The notes: generated from the sequence alone by a model not told the origin. Shown: positions 34,516-46,683, counted from the stretch's first letter. The stretch: 64,000 nt of DNA from Nymphaea colorata (GCF_008831285.2 NC_045147.1:766001-830000); one strand, 5' to 3'. Made by a program: numbers and translations.

Positions 34516-34889
34516 AAGAGATATGCATGCAAAAGGGGAAATAGATAAATATTATCTTGCCAATGCAGGATACCCAAATATTGTCGGACTATTAACTCCA
34601 TATAAAACATGTGGGGATCATCTATCAAAGTTTAATGTGTTTAGATATAGGCAAATTGAGACAAAAGAAGAATTTTACAATTACAGACATTCATCTTTGC
34701 GCACTACTGTGGAGAGAGTGTTTGGTTTGCTTTAAGGCAAGGTTTCCGATTTTGAAGAATCATGTGTCATATCCAATATCCACTCAAGTTAAAATTATAC
34801 AAGCAGCAGGTGTTCTTCATAATTTTATAATCAACCACAATCCAAATGCTGAACAATTTCCTTCTGCTGATATAATTATAGTGAAATAA
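34469..34889 (+). pseudogene. PIF/Harbinger transposase C-terminal fragment
   Basis: The fragment carries YYLANAGYPN, the turn before the last catalytic aspartate/glutamate region of the DDE_Tnp_4 nuclease. YNYRHSSLRTTVERVFGLL (with the glutamate of the DDE triad) and KARFPILK, IQAAGVLHNFI follow in a second frame after a stop near 34735. The N-terminal two-thirds, with the first two catalytic aspartates, is absent. It sits in the loop between the inverted arms. Confidence 0.85.
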
Positions 34890-35034
34890 GTGAAATTATA
34901 AGTGATATAAATTATTGCTACCATGTATTTGTGTTTGTTCAGTATTTCATCATTATTTATAATTTTTATTTTTTATAAATTTCTACACATTATCATTTGC
35001 TTGTATAATTTTTTTATCTGGGCCCCACCCAAAT

Positions 35035-36703
35035 GTTTATCTAATTCCTCTTTTGCATACATATCTCTTAAAATTACTCCACTCTTTTGCGAAACAGCTG
35101 CAAGTTAGCTTTCCACAAGTTGTCGTATGTGTCACCAATGGTTTCAAAAGTAACAATATTCATGGTTGTAGAGGTTGTCACTCTTTTGTTTTGCATCGTG
35201 CTGGTAGAGGTTTCTCCCTGAGTTTGAGCATTGCTATCCATTGGTGAAGTAGGTAACTGAAAATCATTTTCATCTTGTTCATCCACATTTATTTGTACAT
35301 CATCTAGTTCCCTACTATCTACACAACTCCTATTGTCACCCAATGCAATGGAAGATCTCCAAATTTTCATTGCATGCTCATAATACTTCCATGTTGCTGA
35401 CTATTTATATTTTTTTCTATTCGGGTACTTTTGTATATACTCTTTTCACACGTTATCATCTGCTTGTACAATTTTTTTATTTGGGTCCCACCCAAATCCT
35501 GAAGTAGTAAGCATCTCTTTCATCACTTGTAAGTCAGGTTTTGCTCTTTTCAGCTTGTTTTGAATTTTCACTAATGTGAACATTGGTCCATATGCTTCCA
35601 TCACTTTTTTGCTCAACCAACTTCATAGTTGTTTCTTTTAGCCCACCTGATGTCCGCATTCTAGGAATCTTAGCTTGCTCTAACATCATGTCAAATAAAA
35701 ATTGCACTTGATCTTCATCCCACTGTAGTTTGTCATGGTGGCTACTCATTTAATTTTAACAAATAGAAGTACAAGAAGATCAAGCAATTTAGTTACATGA
35801 AATAAGTTTAAACAATTGACTTGTTGTGTGGATAAACAAATATACAACAATAATATAACAAGTCGAAGCTAAACATAACTCTTCATGTATTGTAATAGAT
35901 GATAAAGAACAAGGAGGAAGATCGAATGATGAAATATTTGCAGAAATGGGAAATGACATGAAAAAACAAAATTATGTACAACATGCACTCAAAACTACAA
36001 TCGTCATTTTTTGTTATGAAAAAATATGGTTAAACACTAGGCTGCTATGTTGGTTATTTGGCTTGACAAGAATTTTTCAAAATCCTATACACACCATGAC
36101 TGGAATGATATGGTGGCCAACTTAATATGAGGAAAGCTGTTAGGAGTTAGATATGTACAAACAAGATTGCTTAGATATTCAAGTGCAATCTCGATAAAGA
36201 AAGTGTGTCAATTGTGAGCTCATCTACACAAATTTCCAAGGGATTCCTTGACTCACTCTCCTTCTCTCTCTCTCTTTCTATCACATTTGATGAGTTCAAA
36301 ACCATAATTTTAATAACATTCCATGTGTTGGTGAAGTCCCCAAAAAAGGGACAAATCTAACTTTCAGAGTGTCAATCATCACAAAATGTCCTCTCTAAAA
36401 TTCTGCTGGTAGTAAATTCCATATCTTCTTGAACGTTGCGACTTCCGTCGCTGCAGTCTAGTTGAATATGATACTTAATATGACATCCATTAATACACAG
36501 AAACCTTAATTACATACCATGATCATGGTTATTATAGATTAATGGGATAAGAAGAATAGAAAAGGAAAATAAAATTAAATGATTAAAAATGCAGCATGTA
36601 CGAAAAGTAAGTCAGGTCATAATTATAAAGCGTAGGCTACATATTCTTTACTTTGACAAAAATCCAAGTGCACGCATCAAACTTATTCAAATAAGGCATT
36701 ACA
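35035..36703 (-). repeat. Right arm of a large inverted duplication
   Basis: This is the reverse complement of 32694-34548. It begins at the outer end with gcattac near 36703 and finishes in the loop near 35035. A further short minus-strand copy of the Myb frame (gataatg..acccaaat region) lies just inside it at 34985-35036. Confidence 0.88.
35074..35749 (-). pseudogene. Myb/SANT-like protein of a PIF/Harbinger element, right copy
   Basis: Minus-strand counterpart of 33837-34515. 35749-35534 gives MSSHHDKLQWDEDQVQFLFD; 35370-35074 gives MKIWRSSIALGDNRSCVDS, ELDDVQINVDEQDENDFQLPT and NLWKANLQLFRKRVE. This copy keeps residues lost in the left copy and vice versa, so both decayed independently after duplication. 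Confidence 0.75.
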
Positions 36704-38027
36704 ACTACTGCATTGCATATATGCGATTACATTCATCTGTGAAAGAGCTATGAAACTTTAAATAATCTAGAGGTGGTGGAAGTATCCCAAGTTAAGACCG
36801 GTGGCTGGCCTGGTGCCGACAGGTCTTGGAACACTTCGATTTTGTATGTCTTCACCATGTATGCTACCTAATTCTTAACCACAGCCTAGTGTTTAACCAT
36901 ATTTTGGGGCTGCATGTCTTCTCCATTCCCTAAAATCCACCAATCTTAGGGTGGAATTAGGGTTGCCAAATGAGAAAATGGGAAATAGAAAAACAAAAAA
37001 TTGAGAAAAAAATACGTGAGAGCGTGAAAAAGGAAAGAAAGGCATAGAAAAAACAATAAAAAATTGTAATTATAAAGTTCAAAAATATAGAAACAAAAAG
37101 GAACATGAAACTATGATGTACCAAAGTTTATGACATATAAATGCTACATTATTAGTCTTCAAGTCTAGTATGGCAGATCTCAACTGGTTTTTCTAATGAT
37201 GCTAAGTCCCAAGTCCCAACACATATGCCATGCAATTACCAATTTCAGTTTGCATCAACGTTGTAAAAGGTGTAGCATAACGCATATCGGTCGGGAAGAC
37301 CTATACGCCGTATCACGTATCACAAACGTAGAGTAGTGTATCGTAAAATTAACTTTTTTAATTAAAAAAACAGAAAAAATAGAGAAAATCATTAAAAATC
37401 TGAAAAATAAACAAAAAAATCAGAAATCAAGAAAAATGTATTCAAATATAAAAACGATCATCATACATAAGGAACATTCATGTGTATCAACAACACATTC
37501 AAAATATTATGTTTGCTCACCTCTTGTATAAACAATTATATGTTACAGCAGAATATGCCCTGGGCCCTCTTTGAAGAATAACTCAGGTTTGCAAACTTTT
37601 GTTTTTTCCAAAAGTAGTAAAACACTGGAGATGATGCATTCTTAATTGTGAAGAAGTCTTCTCCTATCATATCTATAAAAACGACTATCAGTGCACATAT
37701 TTTGCACTCTTACTCTTTGAATTCAAGCTCAAAACCTACTGCTTTTTGTAATTAATCCAGTAAAAAGTACTGCAACGAAATGAGTGCAAGCTCAGATGAA
37801 CAGGGATTTTCACTCACATTTCCTTTTCAAGTCCAAAAGGGAAGAAATATAAGACAATCTCGCTACTAACACGAGCACACAAGCACAGGCCAAACCCAAG
37901 GATGATATTTCTGACAATGTTTTAGATCATATATTATGAGATACATGTTAGGTACGAAACACCCTATAATTATACTGGAATGTTTTAAGCAATAGCCATT
38001 GACGAAAGGTCCAGAAGAAGAATATAC
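36704..38027. other. Non-coding, AT-rich
   Basis: No gene is supported. A short block at 36862-36905 (tgctacctaattcttaac then agcctagtg) is a third copy of a piece from the inverted arms (33523). 37866-38027 borders the carboxypeptidase fragment and is probably its intron. Confidence 0.5.
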
Positions 38028-38325
38028 CTGTGATCCTGTCTCCAAGCTTGAGAATATCAAAAGAGGTGTTTGTGTAAGAGAATCCCACCCTAACTAGCAA
38101 CTCTAGGAAGAGCAAATTGGCCTCTGCAAGAAAGACAGAAGTATGAACTAATTAAGGTTCTCAAAATGGAAAATTACAAATAATTAAAACTAAGAAGTAA
38201 TCAAACGGTGGTACCCTTGTTCCAACTGTAGTTATTGAATTTTAATTCAGGAATCCCTTTCTTCACCAAGAATGGACCTCCTAACTCTTGTGCCTGTCCA
38301 TATCCAATAGAAGAACAACCAAGTC
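38028..38325 (-). pseudogene. Serine carboxypeptidase-like (SCPL) gene fragment, two exons
   Basis: Minus strand. Exon 38325-38215 encodes [19 protein letters not shown] and KFNNYSWNK; it follows an acceptor ttacag. The intron 38214-38124 has GT...AG ends (gtacc, cttgcag). Exon 38123-38028 encodes EANLLFLELLVRVGFSYTNT and SFDILKLGD, followed by a donor (ggtata). The frame joins across the intron as expected for this family, in which GPGCSS carries the catalytic serine and SPAGVGFSY follows. Here GPG is GLG and SPAG is LLVR, which suggests decay. The rest of the gene (other exons, catalytic Asp and His) is not visible. These enzymes are secreted hydrolases or acyltransferases. Confidence 0.82.
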
Positions 38326-38602
38326 CTGTAATTAACAAAAAACAAAGAAAATTTGCGCTTTATGACCAATAAAATCAGAGACAATGTGGCCGACTGAATT
38401 TAGACTCTAATTTTTACAACACAGTTTGTAAGGTTAAACAAATAATTAGTCTAATTCTGTTTAAGTTAAATATCCTTATTGGTCTATTCTACCCTCTTTA
38501 TCTTAACACTGCGATAGAAAAAGAATAATATTTCTGACTTGTATGCAAAAGTTTATGCATTAAACATGCCATAACAACTAAATAAGATGCATCTATTATT
38601 GA

Positions 38603-38648
<46 letters not shown>

Positions 38649-39394
38649 TGCTTCGGCACCATACATGTGCAGCCTGATACACATGGCAAAAGATTTCACG
38701 ACTGCTCACACATGCAGTCTGCTGTGTGCAACTATCAGATCAATATTATCCACAGAGTTGAAGTCGAATCAAATTTAACAGGCTGCCAACTTCGTGAGTC
38801 AGATGATTAAGAGAGTCTTATCTGAAACACTTGTGATAGCAAAAATATACATTATACATATTATTTAAAAAATAAAAGACAGAGTAAGTGCAGCCAGAAA
38901 AACAAGCAAAAAACTGTTAATAAAACAACAAAAATAGAAAATGATTGCATGTGGGCCGGTGAATCGGATCAATTTACCACCCTTTTTGTTTAAATTAACC
39001 AGCTAAGGCCTATGTTATAGAATGTTTTGTTGTAAAAGGAGAATGCAGAGAAATCACAATTAGGTATAGGAGAACAGGATAGACGATCATAAGACAGAAC
39101 TTTCCAACAAAAGTGGAAATGCACTCCTTTCCCTATAGTTGTGCACAAATATCATCACAGGAAAAAGGAAACGGAAAAGGGAGAAATCACAATTGGGTAC
39201 AAGAAAACAAACTCGACAAGCACAAGGAAGAATTTTCCGAACAAAAAATTTTTCCAGTTTTCAGCCAATTTAATTAACCATGAACACAACCAAGTCTAAA
39301 ACATATCAGCATCATTAATTAATTACTACCAAGAGAATGAGGCTTCCATTGAAAACATGTTGTATTACTATCTCTAGTTCTTTACGACAGTTTA
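38326..39394. other. Non-coding, with a (TA)n tract
   Basis: No gene is recognised. A pure TA microsatellite spans 38607-38645. The stretch next to 38326 may be the preceding intron of the carboxypeptidase fragment. Confidence 0.55.
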
Positions 39395-39690
39395 CTAATT
39401 GATGTGTCTCCATACGAGCTCATGCTCCTTCATCTTGTCTCTCCACTTCTTCATTTCATCCAGCTCATTTTTGTCGAGCCACCTTGTGACCTGCTCAATC
39501 ATGTTCTCTATCTTCCTCCTGTCCGCAGAAGCGAGTTTTGGCACTAGTCTGCACACTCCAATATTCCCTGATAGTGTTCATCACTTTGTGATACACATAG
39601 TTCAGAAGTGTATTCTTTGCTTCTGCAAATCAGAGACAAATAGAGGGAGGGAGGGAGAGAGAAAACAAGAGAAAGAGAGAAAAACTCACC
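39395..39690 (-). pseudogene. HSP70 C-terminal lid fragment, spliced to a GC-rich leader
   Basis: Minus strand. From an acceptor (tttgcag at 39629-39623) the DNA reads AKNTLLNYVYHKVMNTIRE, then after a one-base frame change KLASADRRKIENMIEQ, VTRWLDKNELDEM and DKMKEHELVW, ending at TAG 39395-39397. This is the alpha-helical lid of HSP70/BiP chaperones (LENYAYNMRNTI, then ADKKKIE..I....WLD.NQ.AE). The intron 39689-39623 (gtgagt...ttgcag) joins it to a CT-rich minus-strand exon. The ATPase and peptide-binding domains are absent. Confidence 0.75.
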
Positions 39691-40110
39691 TGGAAGAAGC
39701 TATTCACGGCAATGGAGCTCCTTGCAGCAATGAAAATGGGCGTAGAGAGCAACAGAGAGAGCAGGGAGAAAGAGGTAGAGCAGTGGGCGAGGGGGAGACT
39801 CAGAAGAGAAAAGGAGGAGAGACGGAGGAGAAGGGGAGAAAGAGAAGGGCGAGGGCAGCTCGGGGGCGGATACAGAGGAGAAAGAGAGAAAGAGAAAGGC
39901 TGAGGGCAGCTTGGGGCAGAGACAGAGGAGAAGGAGAGAAGAGAAAGGCTAGGGTAGCTCGGGAGACGGGGGTGAAGACGGAGGAGAAGGGGCAGCTCGA
40001 GGGTGGAGACGGAGGAGAAGGGGTAGCTCGGGGGTGGAGACGGAGAAGGAGAGAAAGAGAAAGGGCGAGGGCTCGGGGTCGGGGGGCGACGGTACCTCGG
40101 GGGCAAGAGG
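39630..40110. repeat. GA-rich low-complexity block
   Basis: Strongly purine-rich on the plus strand, with minisatellite-like repeats such as ggagacggaggagaaggggy.agctcg near 39960-40045. Long open frames on both strands (for example 39399-40238 plus, 40106-39630 minus) result from the missing T bases and are not genes. A splice donor on the minus strand lies at its left end. Confidence 0.8.
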
Positions 40111-41302
40111 GAGGCGTGTTCTGTTCCACCCTGTTCCGAGGGTTAGCTTGGAATAGTATGGAACAGAGGCATACCTCCTGTCCAATTGTCCGTTGTGTTC
40201 ATCTTGTACTACAGACAGTGTTTGATAAAAAAAATTGATTAAACAGGACAGACATGTTCCATTTCACGTGTCTTGTGTCCATCAAATGCCCTCTTAGGAT
40301 CAAAGACAACAAAACAAATCGAAGACCAATACTTTTCTAAAGCAAAAAGTATTGTCAAGAATGAAACAACAAAAATGAAAACTAAAGATCCAACAAAGGC
40401 TCTCACAACATTCAAACCAAAGGAATGCAGAGGAAAAAAAGTAGCAATTTAGATTCAATAATGAACAATAACAAACACCTGAAACGACAACATCGCCTTA
40501 AGGGGCCGTTTGATGCATTTGGAAACCTAGAATGGGAAAAAAGATTCTGGAAATAAGTTTCCTCGAATAAAGGAATGGGAAAGATCTTTCCCATTCTCAT
40601 TTTGTTGTGTGTGATGACTGAGAAACAAATTTTCCTCAAACTTGTTTCTTAGTTTGATAACTAAGAAACAAGTTTCTAGAAGGGAAAAACAATGAAAAGG
40701 GATTTATGAACGAACTGAGAGGGAAGCAAACAGAAATTGATACCTGTGTATTGTTGTAAGGTATTCTTTTGAAGTTTTTCAGATTCTAAGGGGATTGTCG
40801 TAAGGTATAAAGTTTGGTACAGTTGTGTAAAATCATAGGTCTGAATGGCTGCCACATCCGAGTACTTGCAGCTAGGGATGGAGTCAAATTCAGCTGAGGG
40901 GGAGTACAGGCTCCCCTAACTTGCCAAAAATTATGTAAATAACATATAAAACTATGTTGTTGGAGCTGCAAAATGAAAAATTATATAGAAATGCCCCTTC
41001 TAACTTAATACCAGTTGTATGACCTCCAGTCCATGCAGCGGGACAGTCCTTTCTGCTGCAGGCCTATGGTGCAAGTGCATATGCAGATTCCTTAAAGAAC
41101 TCAAAGTGCATGAAGAGAAGAGGGAGAAGAGTCTGCAATACGCTGTTTTATTAGCTTAATAATACAGTACATCATGAATGAGATAAGCAAGGAGACTGAA
41201 ACCTCACTTATAATGTACTTTTAGTGACTTAGGTGGGATGTACTTGGGTAGCGCTCTTGACAATCAATAGAAACAGAAGATAGAACAGCTAACAGTTTAG
41301 AA
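40111..41302. other. Non-coding, with a small MITE-like repeat
   Basis: 40499-40660 begins ggggccgtttgatg.atttggaaac and is similar to 56655-56815; both look like one MITE family. Nothing else is recognised. 41295-41302 (GTTTAGAA) is the left target duplication of the autonomous hAT. Confidence 0.55.
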
Positions 41303-44300
41303 TAAGCCTGGGCACCGGGCCGGGCCGCCGCCGGGTACCCGGTACCCGGCCCGACTCGGGCCCGGGCCCGGGCCTTGAAAAAATCAATTTCGGCCCGTTA
41401 ATTACCGGGCTCGGCCCGGCCCGGTAGTTAACGGGTCGGGCTCGGGCCCGCCACTGTGCTCGGCGGCGGCCCGAGAGGCGAGAGCCCGATACTATTATTT
41501 TTAAAAAAAAAAATTAACTTATGAGTTATGTAGGGTTTCAGTTTTCACTCTCTCGATACTTCCCTTCCCTGTTTGGTTGTTACTTGTTCCTCGCCGCCGT
41601 CGAGACTCTTCAGTGAAGACTGCCTTCTCGTCGCCCAACATTTGCCTCCTCCGGTGACTGTCTGCCTCCTCCGGTGACCGGTCCTCCCAGTTGCCATCGC
41701 CGGCGCCCAATTAGGTAGCTGCTCAGAAGAGGCGAGAATCTGCTGGAATCACGCCAGAACGGTCCCAATTAAGAGGAGAACACGAAGCTTTCAGGCCACT
41801 CGAGTTCGGATTGAAGTCTGCATGATCCCGTCAAAAACCACACGTTTTGAGGTTCGTACTGCTCTTCTGGTTCATGTTCACTTATCTCCATCTCCTCTTC
41901 GTTATCATCTAGGACAGAGACCATATAATTTGGAGGCGCTTAACTCTAATCACTGCTCCAATTAGAAGGAATCAAGATTGTAATAGGGAAAATTCAAAAT
42001 GGAAGGAAAATATTTAGCCTAGTAGATTCCTAGTATAATTTCAGCCTTCTTTTGATCATATATAAGTTCTTATTGCAGTACTTCTGATTTTCTCGCTCTA
42101 GAACATGCTTCCTTCCTGCATTTATCTTCAAATGCAGTAACTTTGAATGCAAGATCTGTAGATCAACATCAACTCGTCAAGTTGCCCCTACAATAAGATC
42201 TACACAAGGAAAAGCATTATTCTTTCATTGGTTATTTGAACAATGCTGGCCGACAATCCTGTTCTTTGTATAGATTTCTGTTGTTGTGTTTCTTTTATCA
42301 ACGCGTAAGTGAGTCAAATATATAATTGGTTGCAACCTTTTAAAGAAGCTTCTGCAAGGAACCGAGCGCGCTCTTGTGTCCTTATACTGTGCCCATTACC
42401 TGTTTGGTAAGTTGTCTGAGAGAACTTGACTTTGCAGCTGTGGTCCATTACCTGTTTTCTCATTTGTTTCTTTTCTTTGTAAATTCTATTACTGTGGTGG
42501 GAAAAAAATACGCCAATATCAAAACAAGATGCTACGCTACATCATGCCTCGTCTACTAGTTTGGGATGAGCAGGAACATATCTCAAGCAGCCATTTGCAG
42601 TCAAGGGCTTACTGTTCTTAGTATGACCTTTCTGTACCTGAATCCTGGAAAATTGGTTTTCAGAGACTTCATAATTATAATGTTCAACGCAAGATTTATT
42701 TCTGTACCATAATTATAATGTTCAACTGAATTATTGACGAGGTAGAGTGCAAGGCTTTGCCCAGTGCAATGGAAAAAAAGAATGCAAGAAATAAAAGCAA
42801 TTTGATGCATTTATCTGACATTAGGAGCACTTTTTATTTTTTTTTTGAAGAAGAAGAATACGGGTTCCATTTATTTTGTTGTCAGCATACCATGATCATT
42901 GAAAAGGCCATGACAGTCGACAGATGGGTGCTTCTTGTAGCTAGTTCAAGGTGAACAAAAGAGTAGGTGGCATGAGTTGGTGCTTCTAAGACTCACGTGG
43001 CATGAGTTGTAAAATAAGTTTTTTTTTTAAATTTTCTTAAACATTCTAAAATAGTTATTAATTGCTTTTTTCAAAAGATTAAAAATGTCAGCGTGTTTTT
43101 TTTGGGGGTTGGGAAACCAAATGGAAACCAATAGTGAACAAAGATCGCCTGAAGCTATACAAAGATGCTACCATAGTCCATAGTCGTTGTAAATCTTCTC
43201 TTACTTAGCATGAGTTACTAATGGAAATTGCTGCTCAATTTTGTGTATGTATGGGAAGTAACTCGTGGCTCATGGTGATGTGGCCAGTTCTACTTGGACT
43301 TGTCATGTGCTATATGATGTGGTCACAAAATCAAATATCTATTTCATGGAATAGGATATGTGAAACTTTTATGTAAATTTGGTATGAGCATAAAAATATA
43401 TGTATTTACAATAAGTTTTCTATACATATGCCTGCATAAGAGTGAATTCTTGTTATTCTTGTTATTACCATCTATGCTCAATGATGTTGGTCTTTAGTAT
43501 GTTATTGTTTTGGCTATTTACATGTGTCATTTCAACTTATGTCAGTTATGTCGCCTGCTTCTTCTGATAAAGAATATTGTCCAACTTCTAATATGGAATC
43601 AGTCGAATCATCTACTGAGAGAGAAGCTGTCTCAAAGAGAAAAAGGACTTCAAAAGTATGGATTGATTTTATATTGGTTACATATAAAGGAGAAGAGTTT
43701 GCCAAATGCAAACATTGTGGAGAACGACTGAAAGCAAGCAGTGCTCATGGAACTAGCCATTTAAGTCGACATATGAAATCTTGTTTAAATAGGCAAATCA
43801 ATGAAGGAAAGCAAAGAACTTTATCACTTGCAGTTAATGACTCTGGTGCTACTTCTATAGGTATACAAAAATTTGACATGGAGTTTATAAGAAAGTTGAT
43901 GTCAAAGTGTGTAATAGCACATGAACTTTCGTTCAATTTGGCAGAATATAAATATCATAACAAACTTCTTCAAGCTTGCAACCATAAGTTTGTTCCATTT
44001 TCTAGAAGAACTTTGAAAAGAGAAATTATGTCAGTGTACAAGGCTGAGAAAGCCCGACTTGAAGGATTTATAAATGATTCTACGCAGCGAGTTTCATTGA
44101 CATTTGATATGTGGACTTCACAGCAGACATTGGGTTATCTATGTGTGACAGGACAATATGTTGATAGATATTGGAAGTTGCATGCTCACATGTTCAGTTT
44201 TGTACATGTGCCTCCGCCACATAATGCAAATAGTTTGTGTGAGGCTTTATTAGAATGCATCTCTAAATGGAACATTCAATCAAAGTTATTTTCTATTACA

Positions 44301-46675
44301 GTTGACAATTGTTCGACGAATGATAGTGCAATAACTACACTGAAAAGGAACTTAGGAAGAAGAAATCTTATTCCAATGCAGGGGCAACATTTGCATATTC
44401 GTTGTGGTGCGCATATTCTAAATCTTATAGTTCAAGATGGTATGCAGGATCTGCATGATACAATTTCAAAGATTCGTGAAAGTGTTAAATATGTAAAGGG
44501 ATCACCAAAGCGGTTACATTCCTTTAAGGATTGTATAAGAACAGTGGGCTTAATTGGTACAAAGAAATTAACTTATGATGTTCCAACTCGATGGAACTCT
44601 ACATATGTTATGTTGAGAGATGCATTGTTCTACAAAGATGCATTTCAACATTTAGCTTCTATAGATCCCAATTATACAAATTTACCTTCTGATGATGAAT
44701 GGTCTTATGCAACTACCTTGTGCCAGTTTTTGAAGTTATTCTATAATGTTACAAATATCTTCTCTGCCACTAGAAACGTAACAGCTAATGTGGTTTTTGA
44801 AGAAATACAGAAGGTACGCAACCATTTGCGTAAAAATCGTTTGGCAGACAATGATTATATAAGGTCATTAGCATACAAAATGCAAGAAAAGTTTGACAAA
44901 TATTGGAAAAATGACTATAATGTCCTTTTTGGAATTGCATTTGTCTTAGATCCTAGATCCAAACTGGGATATTTGAAGTATGTGCTTGAGAGTTTAAATG
45001 AAATTGATGCAATGGTACAATATGAAAAAATAGAGAGTAGTCTTCATGGATTGTATGTTGAGTACAAAAACGTGTATGGTACAGACAATGAAGAAAATGA
45101 AAATGCAAACAACGCCATTGTTGATTTTGAAGAAGAGAGGGCTTCAACTTTTTCAAGAGATGCCTTCTTCACATATTACATGAGTTCTGCATCTTCTCAA
45201 GTACCTCGCACAGATCTGGAAGCATATTTAACTGATCCAATAGAACGATCTCGGCCTAATGAAGACTTCAATATATTATCTTGGTGGAAGGCAAATGAAA
45301 ATAAATATAGAGTTTTATCCAAAATGGCTCGAGATATCTTGGCAATCCCTATATCCACGGTTGCATCTGAGTCTGCATTCAGTACAGCTGGAAGAATCAT
45401 TAATGATTATCGATGTTCAACCACTCCCGAAACTGTTGAAGCACTAGTTTGCACACAGAGTTGGATTCGTGATGAAGATATCTCATGTGAAACGTAAGAT
45501 GTTCATTGTTTAATGTTAATTTTTAATCTTTTTTTTTTGTCTTTCATGATATACTAACATTGTAGTTTGCTTGTGGTGATGTGTTTTTTGTAGTTTTGAA
45601 GAAAAGGAAGAATCTTCTGGTGACGAATTAGCATGAATTATATTTCATTGTGGTAAAACGTTTCTTTGACATTTTATAACATTGTAGATTGGTTTCTTAT
45701 GCTATAAGCATAGTGTTGCACCATATCAAATCAATCTTATTGTCTCTCTTTATCTCTTTGCTTTCTCATGCAAATTCAATGGGTGTGGTTGTTACAGTGA
45801 AAGCACATATGAAGGCGAAGGATGTCACATAACAAAGCTTGATCAGATTTTGTTCAATGGGAAGACAACGCTGGTGTTGCTCTTGTTTGCTCAGCCCTCC
45901 TAATATATATGTAGCATGCTATGTGGGTGGGATTTGTACTCTTTTCCTGCCTTGGTTGTTAAGGTGGTTTGGGATCTTGTAAGTTCGGAAAGGAAGATAT
46001 CATGTGCTGTTTGGATAGCTGGTATTATCACTAATATGGAGATACAATGTTCAATCATGTACTTTGACACTATTGGAAAACAAGTGCAACTTCTATGGAT
46101 TTCTTTTTTACTAAGGCTGCTTTGCTTTGTACTTGGGTTCTAAACTTAGATGCTATTATGTTCTTGATTTTGTGGAGCTTTAAAATACTTCATGAGTCCT
46201 TACTCCACGCCCATGTAACGAACTAACTATGTAAGGTTTCTTACAATGAAGGACTATTGTTTTTACATGGGAGTTTATGTAATGTGGTGCCCTGTCCGAT
46301 GTATCTATGTTTGGGATAAATGGCTGTTATTTGCTTCAAATATCATATGAAACTACCATCTTATAAAAAATTATTGGTTACATGGTGATTATAGAAGCAA
46401 ACAGAACCAAAAAACAGGTTTGAGAAACAAGCCCGGCCCCAAAAATTCCTGGCCCGGCCCGCCAAAAGCCCAACTGAGCCCGCCCGGCCCGTTATTAATT
46501 GGGCCGGGCCGGGCCTTGGGCCTTGACCGAAGCCCGGGGCCCGATATGGCATGGGCCCGGCCCGGCCCATTTAGAAACGGGCCGGGCCTCGGGCCGACCC
46601 GTTTCGGTTTTTGGGCTTCATTTTTACATTCTTATCGGGCCGGGCCGGCCCGGCCCGGCCCGATGCCCAGCCCTA
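41303..46675 (+). mobile_element. Autonomous hAT transposon, 5.37 kb
   Basis: The left end taagcctgggcaccgggcc and the right end (complement tagggctgggcatcgggcc) are inverted repeats. A perfect 8-bp duplication GTTTAGAA flanks them (41295-41302 and 46676-46683). Both ends carry dense GGGCC/GGCCC words, likely transposase binding sites. An apparently intact transposase gene lies inside. A CT-rich leader with gggtttcag and a long 5' non-coding stretch precede the coding part. Confidence 0.95.
43539..45636 (+). CDS. hAT transposase (zf-BED plus DDE/hAT C-terminal), 665 aa
   Basis: This is a cut-and-paste transposase acting in the nucleus. The first in-frame ATG is 43539; a second at 43548 directly follows a possible 3' splice site (ttatgtcag), so the true start may be 43548 after a leader intron. 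Residues about 38-82 form a BED zinc finger (C57, C60, H74, H78). The catalytic aspartates sit in LTFDMWTS (about D190) and ITVDNCSTND (about D256); the glutamate is in STVASESAFSTAGRI (about E611) within the hAT dimerisation domain. The long frame stops at 45495, but a donor aac|gtaaga at 45494, a branch-like tactaac at 45551 and an acceptor ttttttgtag at 45593 add a 14-codon acidic tail ending at TGA 45634-45636. The spliced length is exactly divisible by three. No internal stop is seen, so it may be active. Confidence 0.9.
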
Positions 46676-46683
46676 GTTTAGAA

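Larger units (their letters stand above)
32694..34548 (+). repeat. Left arm of a large inverted duplication
   Basis: This is the reverse complement of 36703-35035, with indels. It covers the upstream edge of the fucosyltransferase remnant, non-coding DNA, and a Myb/SANT-like reading frame. It is longer than the right arm chiefly because of a 162-bp tandem duplication near 32818. Confidence 0.88.

Noticed and set aside
39399-40238. 279-codon open frame on the plus strand, and overlapping 158- and 109-codon frames on the minus strand
   Set aside because: They follow the purine-rich low-complexity block, where stop codons are rare on any frame. The minus strand here carries the HSP70 fragment and its intron instead.
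43524-43538. Upstream start of the hAT transposase at 43524
   Set aside because: That codon is GTG. The first in-frame ATG is at 43539, and 43548 is also possible after a leader intron.
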